Shown piece after piece: positions 41,053-50,809 of a DNA stretch of 60,094 bases; the first letter of the stretch is position 1; the number at the start of each line of letters is the position of its first letter. A program made the translations under genes and the position numbers. Below the pieces are notes generated by a model, which was given only the letters and a program-made list of their open reading frames with translations, was not told where the DNA came from and ran no database searches. Source of the DNA: Firmicutes bacterium UBA5201 (GTDB taxonomy: Bacteria; Bacillota; Clostridia; Peptostreptococcales; Acidaminobacteraceae); assembly GCA_002412775.1 (NCBI GenBank), contig DHVT01000027.1, forward strand, positions 1 to 60,094, given 5' to 3'.

Positions 41053-42550
41053 TTTTATTTTAGTAGAAAAATTATTGGATTATGGACTGAAAAATGAACT
41101 GATGACCATCGATGATGTCGAAGTGGTCCGAAATGAGTTGTGGCGTTTTCTTCAGATCGAATGCGATTTGGACGACGTGGTCTCGGAACCATCTGAAGAT
41201 GATATTTACGATCTGCTCGGTGCGTTTGTGGACAATCGCAAGGACACTCTGGAACTCGAATACGAAATCGAGTCTTTTCAGGCTGAACTTATGTCAAAGC
41301 TCTTGCCGAGGAATTCGGAAATCAATCAAAGATTTTGGGCACTGCACAAAGAGTCACCGGAAAAGGCGACGGTCTATTTTTATGGACTATCCAACAAGAG
41401 TGCCTATATCAGGATGGACCGGGTGAAGTACAATGTGTGCTGGACCTCTATGGGAGCATTCGGAGAGCTGGACATCACCATCAATCTTTCCAAACCGGAG
41501 AAGAGTCCCAAGGAAATTGCGATGATGAAAGAAGCCAAACCTTCAGTCTATCCAAAGTGTCTGCTTTGTGTGGAGAATGCGGGATATGGCGGTAATATCA
41601 AACACCCCGCCAGACAAAACCATCGACTGGTGAAAATGAATCTCGCGGGAGAGGACTGGTATTTCCAGTACTCGCCTTATGTCTACTACAATGAGCACGC
41701 CATAGTACTTTGCAAAGATCACAGAAATATGAAAATCGATAAAAACACATTTGTTAGACTGTGTGATTTCGTCGATTTGTTGCCACATTATTTTGTCGGA
41801 TCCAATGCGGATCTTCATACAGTTGGTGGATCGATTCTCACTCATGACCATTATCAGGCGGGCAACTATGAAATGCCGATGATGCGCGCCAGAGAAGTTG
41901 CCAAATACAATGCATCCAGTTATCCGATGGTCGACATATCCGTTTTGGAATGGCCACTTTCGGTGGTCAAACTTTCAAGTAGCGATCGCGGGAGTTTGAT
42001 TGAACTTGCTGACAACATTCTCACGAGCTGGATTGAGTACAGTGATTTGGACTATGATCTGATATCGCATACCGATCAAAGACATAATACGGTGACACCC
42101 ATCATGAGAATGAAAAATGGCGCTTATGAACTCTATTTGGCACTTAGGAACAACCGACACACACCTCAGCATCCATCAGGTCTTTTCCATCCCCATGAAG
42201 AGCATCATCATATCAAACGTGAGAATATAGGACTTATAGAAGTCATGGGGCTTGCGGTGTTGCCTGGAAGATTGGTTGCCGAAACAAATCAACTGGTCGA
42301 GATGCTCATGGCATCCGGTGGTTACCAACCCGGCATGTTCGACAATTCTCCGGAACTGATCAAGCACGACCGTTGGGTGGCATCCCATACTGAGTCCGTC
42401 AAAAGCATGATTGCTGACAAAAAAGCACTTTCAAAGTTCTTTGAGGATGAGATTGGCAAAAAATTCGAACTTGCACTTATAGATTCCGGTGTGTTTAAGG
42501 AAAGCTACAAAGGGGTGTTGAAATTTTTGGAGGAAGGTTGTCTATTATAG
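41045..42550 (+). CDS. galT: UDP-glucose--hexose-1-phosphate uridylyltransferase, Gram-positive type
   Basis: A 501-residue enzyme transferring UMP between UDP-glucose and galactose-1-phosphate. This is the long Firmicute GalT type, with GGSILTHDHYQAG as the core block and HPHEEHHHIK later. ATG 41045 lies in the end of galK; the longer frame from 40895 is a shadow of galK. Order E-K-T-M in one operon gives the whole pathway. Confidence 0.94.
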   Translation: MNDFILVEKLLDYGLKNELMTIDDVEVVRNELWRFLQIECDLDDVVSEPSEDDIYDLLGAFVDNRKDTLELEYEIESFQAELMSKLLPRNSEINQRFWALHKESPEKATVYFYGLSNKSAYIRMDRVKYNVCWTSMGAFGELDITINLSKPEKSPKEIAMMKEAKPSVYPKCLLCVENAGYGGNIKHPARQNHRLVKMNLAGEDWYFQYSPYVYYNEHAIVLCKDHRNMKIDKNTFVRLCDFVDLLPHYFVGSNADLHTVGGSILTHDHYQAGNYEMPMMRAREVAKYNASSYPMVDISVLEWPLSVVKLSSSDRGSLIELADNILTSWIEYSDLDYDLISHTDQRHNTVTPIMRMKNGAYELYLALRNNRHTPQHPSGLFHPHEEHHHIKRENIGLIEVMGLAVLPGRLVAETNQLVEMLMASGGYQPGMFDNSPELIKHDRWVASHTESVKSMIADKKALSKFFEDEIGKKFELALIDSGVFKESYKGVLKFLEEGCLL

Positions 42551-42559
42551 GAGGTCGAA

Positions 42560-43546
42560 ATGCGCATTGAGATATCAAAACACGAACCATTCAGTGAAAT
42601 TTTGAATCTTGAGATCGACTGTATAACACTCGATAATGGCAAAATGTCGGTTCAAATCCTGAATTATGGCTGCACTATGACTGCAATCAATGTTCCTGAT
42701 CGAGAAGGAGATGTGGGTAACGTTCTACTGAATTACGATGACCCTAAAAGTATGATTGCCAATCCGCTATATTTGAACACTATTATCGGTCCAAGTGCCG
42801 GGCGTTTGGAAAATGGGGTTTTAAATCTGGATGGTGTCACTTATGAACTGGAGACCAACAACGCCACAGCCAATTTGCACGGTGGCAATACAGGATTCCA
42901 CAAACAGCTCTGGGAAGTCCGGGAAAGAAGCGTGGAGATGAATTATTGTGGGGTTTCTCTTTTTCATAGCCATAAGCACATGACAGGAGGCTTTCCTGGA
43001 AATATGGACATTTATGCCCATTTCAGACTTTATGAGGACAATCGTTTGACAGTTTCATTCAAAGCAACCACTGATCAGTTGTGTCATTTAAATATGGCCC
43101 ATCACAATTATTTCAACTTATCCGGGGATTGTGGCATTAAACTCGATGATCATATTATGTTCATCAATGCGGAGGCATACAGACCGCTTCAGGAAAATGG
43201 AATTCCGATGAGCATTTCCGAATCTGTCACTGGGACTCCTTTTGATTTCAGAGTTCCTAAGACGTTAAAAGAAGTGTTTGCCGAACCACCATATGGGCTG
43301 GATCATCCGTTTGATCTCAACAACAAGTCCGATTTTGATAAACCTTCCGTGATCTTGGAAGATCCAATGAGCGGAAGAAAGATGACTGTGTGCAGCAATC
43401 AACCTTGTGTGGTCGTCTATACCAACAATATCGGTTACAAGCAACATGAAGGCATATGTTTTGAGATGCAGCATTATCCAAATGAGGTGAGGGCATTACA
43501 ACCCGATGAGGAATTTGAACATTTTACAGAGTATATTTTTGAATAA
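42560..43546 (+). CDS. galM: Aldose 1-epimerase
   Basis: A 328-residue galactose mutarotase converting beta- to alpha-galactose for GalK. It shows LNYGCTMTAINVPDR, the substrate segment HHNYFNLSG with catalytic histidine, and FEMQHYPNEV with catalytic Glu in the C-terminal part. AGGAGG precedes the ATG. Last gene of the gal operon, followed by a terminator. No galactose transporter or regulator is in the window. Confidence 0.94.
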   Translation: MRIEISKHEPFSEILNLEIDCITLDNGKMSVQILNYGCTMTAINVPDREGDVGNVLLNYDDPKSMIANPLYLNTIIGPSAGRLENGVLNLDGVTYELETNNATANLHGGNTGFHKQLWEVRERSVEMNYCGVSLFHSHKHMTGGFPGNMDIYAHFRLYEDNRLTVSFKATTDQLCHLNMAHHNYFNLSGDCGIKLDDHIMFINAEAYRPLQENGIPMSISESVTGTPFDFRVPKTLKEVFAEPPYGLDHPFDLNNKSDFDKPSVILEDPMSGRKMTVCSNQPCVVVYTNNIGYKQHEGICFEMQHYPNEVRALQPDEEFEHFTEYIFE

Positions 43547-43552
43547 TTTATG

Positions 43553-43583
43553 AAAGCCGGATTTAGATTCCGGCTTTTTTTAT
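43553..43583 (+). terminator. Intrinsic terminator of the gal operon
   Basis: Perfect 9-bp stem AAAGCCGGA/TCCGGCTTT, 7-nt loop, followed by TTTTATTTATT. Confidence 0.9.
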
Positions 43584-43638
43584 TTATTAATTTTTTCTGA
43601 ATATTAATATAATTTGATAAAAAAATGTTCGTAAGACC

Positions 43639-43667
43639 TTGACGCTGTATAAAATCTTCGTTATCAT
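43639..43667 (+). promoter_or_regulatory. Candidate promoter of the purE operon
   Basis: TTGACG (43639-43644), 17-bp spacer, TATCAT (43662-43667). The transcript would have a leader of about 50 nt before purE. Confidence 0.5.
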
Positions 43668-43696
43668 GGTTATAGACGAATAAAATAATAAAAGTA

Positions 43697-43711
43697 CCGA
43701 ATATAATTCGG
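43697..43711 (+). promoter_or_regulatory. Inverted repeat in the purE leader
   Basis: CCGAAT-ATA-ATTCGG is a perfect 6-bp inverted repeat 16 nt before the purE start codon. It contains CCGAA, as in the Bacillus PurBox core, but the fit is partial and a second correctly spaced box is missing. It may be an operator or a small leader hairpin near the ribosome site GGAGG. Confidence 0.4.
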
Positions 43712-43726
43712 GTTTGTGGAGGTTTT

Positions 43727-44212
43727 ATGAAAGTTTCGATTTTAATGGGTAGCGATTCAGATTTTCCGATTGTTGAAAAATGCATCAATATTTTGAAAGA
43801 ATTCGGAGTGGAAGTCGAGGCACGTGTGCTCTCGGCGCACAGAACACCGCATCTGGCTATCGAATACGCCATCGGAGCGGAAGCGAGAGGCGTTGAAGTG
43901 ATCATAGGGGCAGCGGGAAAAGCCGCTCACTTGCCAGGCGTCATCGCAGGTGTAACGGTACTACCGGTAATCGGATTACCAATCATGTCTTCAACACTTG
44001 ATGGACTGGATTCATTGCTTTCAATCGTTCAAATGCCAAGTGGCATCCCGGTTGCGACAGTTGCCATCAACGGTGCTGAAAATGCGGCACTCTTGGCGGT
44101 TCAGATGCTGTCCATCAAATATCCCGAATTGAGAAAAAAAATGCACGACTATAAGAAGAGTATGTCAGATCAAGTTGTTGAAAAAGATCGATCGATTCAA
44201 TCCAAATACTAG
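43727..44212 (+). CDS. purE: N5-carboxyaminoimidazole ribonucleotide mutase
   Basis: A 161-residue PurE with GSDSDFP near the N terminus, SAHRTP, and GAAGKAAHLPGVIAG. SAHRTP and the general pattern suggest class I, which needs PurK to supply N5-CAIR; no purK is in this window. First gene of a seven-gene purine operon, with GGAGG before its ATG. Confidence 0.94.
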   Translation: MKVSILMGSDSDFPIVEKCINILKEFGVEVEARVLSAHRTPHLAIEYAIGAEARGVEVIIGAAGKAAHLPGVIAGVTVLPVIGLPIMSSTLDGLDSLLSIVQMPSGIPVATVAINGAENAALLAVQMLSIKYPELRKKMHDYKKSMSDQVVEKDRSIQSKY

Positions 44213-44221
44213 GAGGCCAAG

Positions 44222-44926
44222 ATGAACAAACTGGAAATGTTATACGAAGGCAAAGCGAAAAGAGTCTATAAGACAGATGTGGAAAACCGTTATTGGATCG
44301 AGTATAAGGATGATGCGACTGCTTTCAACGGCGAGAAAAAAGGTCAGATTCTGGATAAAGGCATCGTAAACAACAAGATGAGCGCTCTTTTGTTCCAAAT
44401 GCTTGAAGCAGAGGGCATACCGACTCATTTCGAAGAACTGCTCAACGACCGCGAGCAGGTGGTCAAAGCAGTAGAAATACTGCCTCTTGAAGTGATTGTG
44501 AGAAACGTCGCGGCAGGTTCGTTGGCTAAACGTCTAGGACTTGAGGAAGGCGTGATCATGAAAGAAACAGTACTTGAATTTTGTTATAAGGACGACGCAC
44601 TTGGAGATCCGATGATCAACGATTACCATATCGCAGCAATGGGATATGCGACCAAAGACCAAGTGGAGACCGTCAAAGAATATGCACTTAAAGTAAACCA
44701 ATTGCTACAAAAATTTTTCCTCGAAAGAGATTTGAAACTTATAGATTTTAAATTGGAATTTGGATTATACGAAGGAAAGGTCATATTGGCAGATGAAATA
44801 TCGCCTGACACATGCAGACTTTGGGATGCCAAAACGGACAAGAAAATGGACAAAGACCGTTTCAGAAGAGATCTTGGCGATGTGGAATCAGTCTATCAGG
44901 AAGTACTTGGTAGAGTTCAAAAATAA
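44222..44926 (+). CDS. purC: Phosphoribosylaminoimidazole-succinocarboxamide synthase
   Basis: A 234-residue SAICAR synthetase joining CAIR and aspartate with ATP. It begins MLYEGKAKRVYKT and has LPLEVIVRNVAAGS and DEISPDTCRLWD, all diagnostic. It lies 9 bp after purE with AGGAGG before the ATG. Confidence 0.96.
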   Translation: MNKLEMLYEGKAKRVYKTDVENRYWIEYKDDATAFNGEKKGQILDKGIVNNKMSALLFQMLEAEGIPTHFEELLNDREQVVKAVEILPLEVIVRNVAAGSLAKRLGLEEGVIMKETVLEFCYKDDALGDPMINDYHIAAMGYATKDQVETVKEYALKVNQLLQKFFLERDLKLIDFKLEFGLYEGKVILADEISPDTCRLWDAKTDKKMDKDRFRRDLGDVESVYQEVLGRVQK

Positions 44927-44941
44927 CGGACTGGAGGATTA

Positions 44942-46354
44942 ATGATGGAAGTATTTCACGGCTCGGATAAATTGCACGAAGAATGTGGTGTCATCGGTAT
45001 TCACGCACCTGGTGTTCCTCTCATATCACAAATGGTCTGTTATGGATTGATCGCCCTGCAGCATAGAGGGCAAGAGAGTGCCGGAATCGCAGTGCTTAAA
45101 GATAACAAGATGCAGTATTACAAAGAAATGGGTTTGGTTCAGGAAGTTTTCAGCAATGAGATTCTCGACAGGCTTCCTGCGGACATCGGCATCGGACACG
45201 TGCGTTATTCAACCACTGGAGAAAGTTATGTATCCAATGCCCAACCCCTCGTGGTCAGGTACAAAGGCGGCAGTATTGCCCTTGCACACAACGGAAACCT
45301 GGTGAATGCCGGCGAAATCAGAGAGAAGTTGGAAGATGAAGGATCGATTTTTCAAACTTCCATCGATACTGAAGTCATTGCGAATCTTATTGCACGTAAT
45401 TACCATATGGGAATGAAAGAGGCCGTCATTGAATCCGTGAAGGAAATCAAAGGATCTTTCGCTCTGGTAATCATAATCGACAACATGCTGATCGGTGTGA
45501 GAGACAGAAACGGTCTCAGACCATTATCGCTTGCGAAAATAGACGGGGGTTATGTGCTCGCGTCTGAAACTTGTGCCCACGATGTCGTCGGTGCGGAATT
45601 TGTCAGAGACATTGAGCCAGGTGAAGTCGTGATCATCGATTCGAACGGAATCGAAAGCATGCGTTTTGCTGAAAATTGCAGAAAAGCGGTATGCTCTTTC
45701 GAGTATGTCTATTTTGCAAGACCGGACAGCATCATCGATGGCAGAAATGTTTTTGTGACGAGAAAAGAAGCGGGTAAGATACTGGCAAGAGAAAATCCTG
45801 TTGATGCGGATATGGTCATAGCGGTTCCGGATTCGGGAACGGCTGCTGCTATCGGCTACGCGGAAGAATCGGGGATTCCTTTTGATGTGGGTCTGATCAA
45901 GAACAAGTACATGGGCAGAACCTTTATCCAACCCGACCAAAAATCGAGAGAACTTGCTGTAAGATTAAAACTCAATGCCATGAAAGACAATATAAACGGC
46001 AAAAGACTGATATTGATCGATGACTCCATCGTCAGGGGGACAACAAGTGCGAAACTTGTCAAGACCCTCAAAGATGCGGGTGCTAAAGAAGTCCACATCA
46101 GAGTATGTTCACCTCCTGTGACACATTCATGCTACTTTGGAATCGACACGCCTAATCGTCAACAACTCATCGGAGCAATCAAAACAGTAGAGGAAATCAG
46201 AGAAATGATCGGCGCAGACAGTCTTGCTTACCTTAGCGCTGAAGGTTTGGTAAAAGGCATCGGGCTACCTAAGTGCGAACTTTGCACAGCTTGTTTCGAT
46301 GGGGATTATCCTATGGAAGTTCCGGAAAGTGCTGACAAATTAAGATTTGAGTAA
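44942..46354 (+). CDS. purF: Amidophosphoribosyltransferase
   Basis: A 470-residue enzyme making phosphoribosylamine from PRPP and glutamine, the first step of the pathway. Near the N terminus HEECGVIGI holds the nucleophile Cys15, preceded by a short propeptide expected to be removed. The PRPP loop is LILIDDSIVRGTT. C-terminal cysteines (KCELCTACF) fit the Fe-S-containing Bacillus-type enzyme. Two ATGs (44942, 44945) follow GGAGG; either fits. Confidence 0.95.
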   Translation: MMEVFHGSDKLHEECGVIGIHAPGVPLISQMVCYGLIALQHRGQESAGIAVLKDNKMQYYKEMGLVQEVFSNEILDRLPADIGIGHVRYSTTGESYVSNAQPLVVRYKGGSIALAHNGNLVNAGEIREKLEDEGSIFQTSIDTEVIANLIARNYHMGMKEAVIESVKEIKGSFALVIIIDNMLIGVRDRNGLRPLSLAKIDGGYVLASETCAHDVVGAEFVRDIEPGEVVIIDSNGIESMRFAENCRKAVCSFEYVYFARPDSIIDGRNVFVTRKEAGKILARENPVDADMVIAVPDSGTAAAIGYAEESGIPFDVGLIKNKYMGRTFIQPDQKSRELAVRLKLNAMKDNINGKRLILIDDSIVRGTTSAKLVKTLKDAGAKEVHIRVCSPPVTHSCYFGIDTPNRQQLIGAIKTVEEIREMIGADSLAYLSAEGLVKGIGLPKCELCTACFDGDYPMEVPESADKLRFE

Positions 46355-46373
46355 TCATAAGGAGATTGAAACG

Positions 46374-47411
46374 ATGAATGACAAATTAACGTACGCTTCT
46401 GCGGGTGTCGATGTCAAAGAAGGCGCAAAAGCGGTTGAACTTATGAAAAAGCACGTCAAGGAAACTTTCAACGACGATGTGATCGGTGACCTGGGCAGTT
46501 TCGGCGGACTGCTCAGATTGAGTGGGAAATTTGACAATCCTGTCCTCGTGGCTGGTACGGACGGTGTGGGCACGAAACTTAAAATCGCTTTCATGATGGA
46601 CCGTCATGACACTGTTGGACAAGATTTGGTTGCCATGTGTGTGAATGATATCCTTTGCCAAGGTGCAACACCACTCTTTTTTCTGGATTATCTTGCCACT
46701 GGTAAGTTAAAAGCTGAAAAAGCCGCTGAGCTGGTCAAAGGCATTACTGATGGGTGCAAACTTTCAAAGATGCCTCTTCTTGGTGGCGAAACTGCTGAGA
46801 TGCCTGGTTTTTATAGCGATGGTGAATATGACATGGCCGGCTTTGCAGTCGGTGTGGTTGAAGAATCTGAAATCATTTCCGGAAAAGACATCGAGCCTGG
46901 AGACGTTGTGATCGGGATCGGGTCCAGTGGTGTGCATTCCAATGGATTCTCACTGGTGAGAAAATTGTTTTTCGAGCGCATGGGCCTCGGTGTGAACGAT
47001 TACATCGATGAACTCGGAGAAACACTTGGAAAGTCACTTTTGACTCCGACGAGAATCTACGTGAAATCCATGCTCGAACTGTTTGGAAAAGTCAAAGTGA
47101 AGGGTGCTGTGCACATGACCGGAGGTGGATTTTATGAGAATATTCCAAGAATCCTTCAAAAGGGACTGTCGGCAGAAATTGACCTGAATGCATGGACACC
47201 ACTTCCAATTTTCAATTATATGAAAGAAAAAGGCGATATTTCCGTTGAAGATATGTTTGGAACGTTCAATATGGGAATCGGATTTATTGTGGTGGTCAGT
47301 CCTGAAGATCAAGAGGCGACAATCCGATCGCTGGAATCTAACGGCGAGTCATGCTTTGTGATCGGCAGCATTGTAAAGGGTGATGAAGGGGTCGTATTAT
47401 GTCAAAAGTAA
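46374..47411 (+). CDS. purM: Phosphoribosylformylglycinamidine cyclo-ligase
   Basis: A 345-residue AIR synthetase closing the imidazole ring of FGAM. It begins YASAGVDVKEGAKAVELMKK and has AGTDGVGTKLKIAF and GGETAEMPGFY. ATG 46374 follows AAGGAGA; the longer frame from 46347 starts inside purF. It overlaps purN by 13 bp. Confidence 0.96.
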   Translation: MNDKLTYASAGVDVKEGAKAVELMKKHVKETFNDDVIGDLGSFGGLLRLSGKFDNPVLVAGTDGVGTKLKIAFMMDRHDTVGQDLVAMCVNDILCQGATPLFFLDYLATGKLKAEKAAELVKGITDGCKLSKMPLLGGETAEMPGFYSDGEYDMAGFAVGVVEESEIISGKDIEPGDVVIGIGSSGVHSNGFSLVRKLFFERMGLGVNDYIDELGETLGKSLLTPTRIYVKSMLELFGKVKVKGAVHMTGGGFYENIPRILQKGLSAEIDLNAWTPLPIFNYMKEKGDISVEDMFGTFNMGIGFIVVVSPEDQEATIRSLESNGESCFVIGSIVKGDEGVVLCQK

Positions 47412-48007
47412 GAATTGCGGTTCTTATTTCAGGTGGGGGTACCAATCTACAATCCATAATCGACGCGGTAGACACCGGTGAGCTGGATCTTCAAATCGCT
47501 TGCGTCGTCTCAAACCGCAAAGAGGCTTTCGGACTTAAAAGAGCTGAGAATGCAGGAATCCCCGCGTTTTATGTCGGTAAAGGCAATTATCCTGAAGACC
47601 AAGAGCGCGAGACTGCACTCATGAATCTACTTGAAAAAGAGAGAATCGATCTCATCGTATTGGCTGGGTATCTCAATATTTTGCCTTCCAGTGTCATCAG
47701 GGCATATAAAGACAGAATCATCAATATCCACCCCTCACTGATTCCCAGACACTGTGGCAAAGGCTATTATGGCATGAAAGTGCACGAGTCTGTGATTTCA
47801 AGTGGTGACGCCATCACTGGTGTGACGGTCCACTACGTGGATGAAGGCGTGGACACTGGGAAGGTGATCGAGCGGGTGGAAATTCCGGTATTTGAAAGCG
47901 ATACAGCGGAATCTCTATCAAAAAGAGTGCTGGTCATCGAACACGAATTGCTGGTCAAGGTACTTAAAGATCTAATTGAAAATTTTGGAGGCGGATATGA
48001 ATCTTAG
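47399..48007 (+). CDS. purN: Phosphoribosylglycinamide formyltransferase (folate-dependent)
   Basis: A 202-residue GAR transformylase using 10-formyl-THF. The block INIHPSLIPRHCGKGYYGMKVHESV carries the catalytic His (the family has Asn-Ile-His-Pro-Ser), and GVTVHYVDEGVDTG holds the catalytic Asp. It overlaps purM at the 5' end and purH at the 3' end. The family usually has LLPAFKG after PSL; this protein has IPRHCGKG, as in several clostridial homologues. Confidence 0.93.
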   Translation: MSKVRIAVLISGGGTNLQSIIDAVDTGELDLQIACVVSNRKEAFGLKRAENAGIPAFYVGKGNYPEDQERETALMNLLEKERIDLIVLAGYLNILPSSVIRAYKDRIINIHPSLIPRHCGKGYYGMKVHESVISSGDAITGVTVHYVDEGVDTGKVIERVEIPVFESDTAESLSKRVLVIEHELLVKVLKDLIENFGGGYES

Positions 48008-49535
48008 AGCACTCATCAGTGTTTCTGATAAAACGGGAATTGTGGATTTTGCAAAAAAGCTATCTGAACTAGGTGTGTCGATCATTTCGACCGGGGGTAC
48101 AGAGAAGACAATTTTAGAGGCGGGTGTGAATACGATCAACATATCACAGGTCACCGGGTTTCCAGAATGTCTGGATGGTCGTGTCAAAACGCTCCACCCT
48201 TCCGTTCATGCGGGAATACTGGCTATGAGAGACAATCCGGCTCATATGGAACAACTGGAGATACTGAATATTGAAACGATCGATATCGTTGCGATCAATC
48301 TTTATCCATTCAAAGAAACCATTTCAAAATCGAATGTAGCGCTTGAAGAAGCGATTGAAAATATAGACATCGGCGGACCGACCATGCTCAGATCTGCAGC
48401 CAAAAATCATAGAGACGTTTTGGTTGTTGTGGATCCCGCAGATTATGAACGCGTTTATGAGGCTCTGAAAAATAATGAGGTGACTTATGATCTCAGATAT
48501 GACCTTGCACTCAAGGTGTTTGAACACACTGCCAATTACGATGCGATGATTGCCTCATATTTGAGGGAAAAAGCGGATAAGGAAGCCTTCCCAAATCTAT
48601 TGACACTCACTTTTGAAAAAGTTGAGGATATGCGATATGGTGAAAATCCTCATCAGAAAGCGGCGTTTTACAAAGAAGTCCTTGGGACTGAAAAAACACT
48701 GGCCTCTGCGAAGCAATTGCATGGGAAAGCACTTTCCTTCAACAACATCAACGATGCCAATGCAGCCATCGCATTGATCAAAGAGTTCGATAAACCTACT
48801 GTCGTCGCAGTCAAACATGCCGCACCATGTGGTGTGGGTGTGGGTTACGACATTCTTCATGCTTATGATAAAGCCTATGGATGCGATCCACAGTCCATAT
48901 TTGGAGGCGTGGTCGCTCTCAATAGGGCGGTAGATTTAAAAACCGCTGAAAAACTCAGTGAAATTTTCCTTGAGATTATAATCGCACCTGAGTTTGAGAA
49001 GGATGCGCTTGAAAAGCTTTCACTGAAAAAGAATATCCGATTGCTTGAACTCAGTGGCATCGGCGATCAGATGGGTCGTCCGAGACTGGACATGAAAAAG
49101 GTTCTTGGCGGACTTTTGGTCCAAGAAACCGATGAGGTGCTTATTGAAGGCGAACTGAAAAGCGTGACCGAACGCATTCCGACCAAAAATGAAATCGAGG
49201 AGCTCATGTTTGCTTGGAAGGTCTGCAAGCACGTGAAATCCAATGGTATAGTCATAACAAAAGATGGGCAGACCCTAGGTCTTGGGCAAGGTCAAGTCAG
49301 CAGGGTATGGGCTGCGGAAGGGGCCATAGCACATTCCAATTACCCGACAAAGGGAGCTGTTCTTGCTTCGGACGCATTCTTTCCATTTCCGGACGCCATC
49401 AAAGCGGCAGCGGAAGCCGGAATTTCAGCAATCATTCAACCGGGTGGTTCCGTTAAGGACCAAGATATTATTGATGAGGCCAATAGATACGGCATTGCTA
49501 TGGTATTCACGGGTATGAGACATTTCAAACACTAA
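47997..49535 (+). CDS. purH: Bifunctional AICAR transformylase/IMP cyclohydrolase
   Basis: A 512-residue two-domain enzyme making IMP. Residues 1 to about 190 are the MGS-like cyclohydrolase (ISVSDKTGIVDFAKKL, GRVKTLHPSVHAGIL); the rest is the transformylase, with KHAAPCGVGVG and DAFFPFPDAI. ATG 47997 has GGAGG 5 nt upstream; the frame from 47976 lies inside purN. It overlaps purN by 11 bp. Confidence 0.96.
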   Translation: MNLRALISVSDKTGIVDFAKKLSELGVSIISTGGTEKTILEAGVNTINISQVTGFPECLDGRVKTLHPSVHAGILAMRDNPAHMEQLEILNIETIDIVAINLYPFKETISKSNVALEEAIENIDIGGPTMLRSAAKNHRDVLVVVDPADYERVYEALKNNEVTYDLRYDLALKVFEHTANYDAMIASYLREKADKEAFPNLLTLTFEKVEDMRYGENPHQKAAFYKEVLGTEKTLASAKQLHGKALSFNNINDANAAIALIKEFDKPTVVAVKHAAPCGVGVGYDILHAYDKAYGCDPQSIFGGVVALNRAVDLKTAEKLSEIFLEIIIAPEFEKDALEKLSLKKNIRLLELSGIGDQMGRPRLDMKKVLGGLLVQETDEVLIEGELKSVTERIPTKNEIEELMFAWKVCKHVKSNGIVITKDGQTLGLGQGQVSRVWAAEGAIAHSNYPTKGAVLASDAFFPFPDAIKAAAEAGISAIIQPGGSVKDQDIIDEANRYGIAMVFTGMRHFKH

Positions 49536-49561
49536 TCCATAATTTTTATAAGGGGATGACC

Positions 49562-50809
49562 ATGAAAATACTTATTGTTGGAAGTGGTGGAAGAGAACAT
49601 GCCATCGCATGGAAATTGAATGAAAGCACAAAAAAACCAGAACTTTTCGCCGCGCCCGGTAATGTAGGCATAATGGAGATTGCCACCTGCATCGATATCA
49701 GCGTGGATGATGTAGAGGGCTTACTTGAATTTGCAAAGGCGCAGGCAATCGACCTTACGGTTGTAGGCCCTGAAGTGCCACTTGTTTTAGGCATCGTAGA
49801 TCGTTTTGAAGCGGAAGGCCTCAAAATCATCGGACCCAATCGAGTGGCCGCACAGTTTGAAGGCAGCAAAGATTTCACGAAGGCTTTTTTGTCTAAACAT
49901 GGTATTCCCACTGCGGCCTATGGCACTTATGATTCCCATGATGAGGCTATTGGCGCTCTGGATAGATTCGGATTCCCAGTGGTCATCAAAGCGGATGGTC
50001 TTGCGGCGGGAAAAGGCGTCATCATAGCAAACGATAGGGTCGAAGCTAGAACGGCAATTGACGATATGATGAAGGATCTCGTTTTTGGAGAAGCGGGAGC
50101 ACGTGTGGTCATCGAGGAGTTTTTAGTAGGCGTCGAGGCTTCAATCCTATGTTTTTGTGACGGTTTGACTCTGCTTCCAATGCAAGCCGCACAAGATTAT
50201 AAAAAGGCCATGGATGGAGATTTGGGACCCAATACAGGTGGTATGGGCACCTACTCCCCGAGCCGTGTGATTGATGCTACAATGATGGATACGATCAATA
50301 AAACCATTCTTCAACCATTCATCGATGGGATCCATGAAGATGGCATCGAATTCAAAGGCATATTGTTCGTAGGCATCATGATAGATGGCGATGACATACG
50401 GGTTCTCGAATACAATGTCAGATTTGGCGATCCTGAAACTGAAGTCACACTGCCAAGGCTGAAAAATGATCTCATCGACATTTTTGAGGCAATGATTGCC
50501 CAAAAGTTGCATGAAATCGAATTGGAGTGGATGGATCAAAGTGCTGTCTGTGTGATCATGTCTTCTGGCGGTTATCCGGAGCACTATGAAAAAGGAAAAG
50601 TCATCAAGGGGCTGGAAAACATTCATAAAGCGACCGTCTTTCATTGTGGAACAAAGATGAAGGATGGGGAGATTGTGACCAATGGGGGACGTGTGCTCGG
50701 AGTTACGAGTTTGGGACCGGATCTTGAAACGGCAAGGGAAAATGCGTATGAGGCTGTACATAATATAAGTTTTGATAAAGCCTTTTTTAGAACGGATATA
50801 GGGAAGTAG
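49562..50809 (+). CDS. purD: Phosphoribosylamine--glycine ligase
   Basis: A 415-residue ATP-grasp enzyme making GAR. It begins KILIVGSGGREHAIAWKL, with GPEVPLVLGIVD, KADGLAAGKGV and EYNVRFGDPETE. ATG 49562 has AAGGGG 6 nt upstream; ATG 49556 would touch that site. Its last codons (GGG AAG TAG) are also the first unit of a purine-rich tandem repeat that runs on downstream. Confidence 0.95.
   Translation: MKILIVGSGGREHAIAWKLNESTKKPELFAAPGNVGIMEIATCIDISVDDVEGLLEFAKAQAIDLTVVGPEVPLVLGIVDRFEAEGLKIIGPNRVAAQFEGSKDFTKAFLSKHGIPTAAYGTYDSHDEAIGALDRFGFPVVIKADGLAAGKGVIIANDRVEARTAIDDMMKDLVFGEAGARVVIEEFLVGVEASILCFCDGLTLLPMQAAQDYKKAMDGDLGPNTGGMGTYSPSRVIDATMMDTINKTILQPFIDGIHEDGIEFKGILFVGIMIDGDDIRVLEYNVRFGDPETEVTLPRLKNDLIDIFEAMIAQKLHEIELEWMDQSAVCVIMSSGGYPEHYEKGKVIKGLENIHKATVFHCGTKMKDGEIVTNGGRVLGVTSLGPDLETARENAYEAVHNISFDKAFFRTDIGK

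Noticed and set aside
50147..50761. 204-residue antisense frame opposite purD
   Set aside because: It is fully covered by the clear purD coding sequence and has no ribosome site or recognisable domain.
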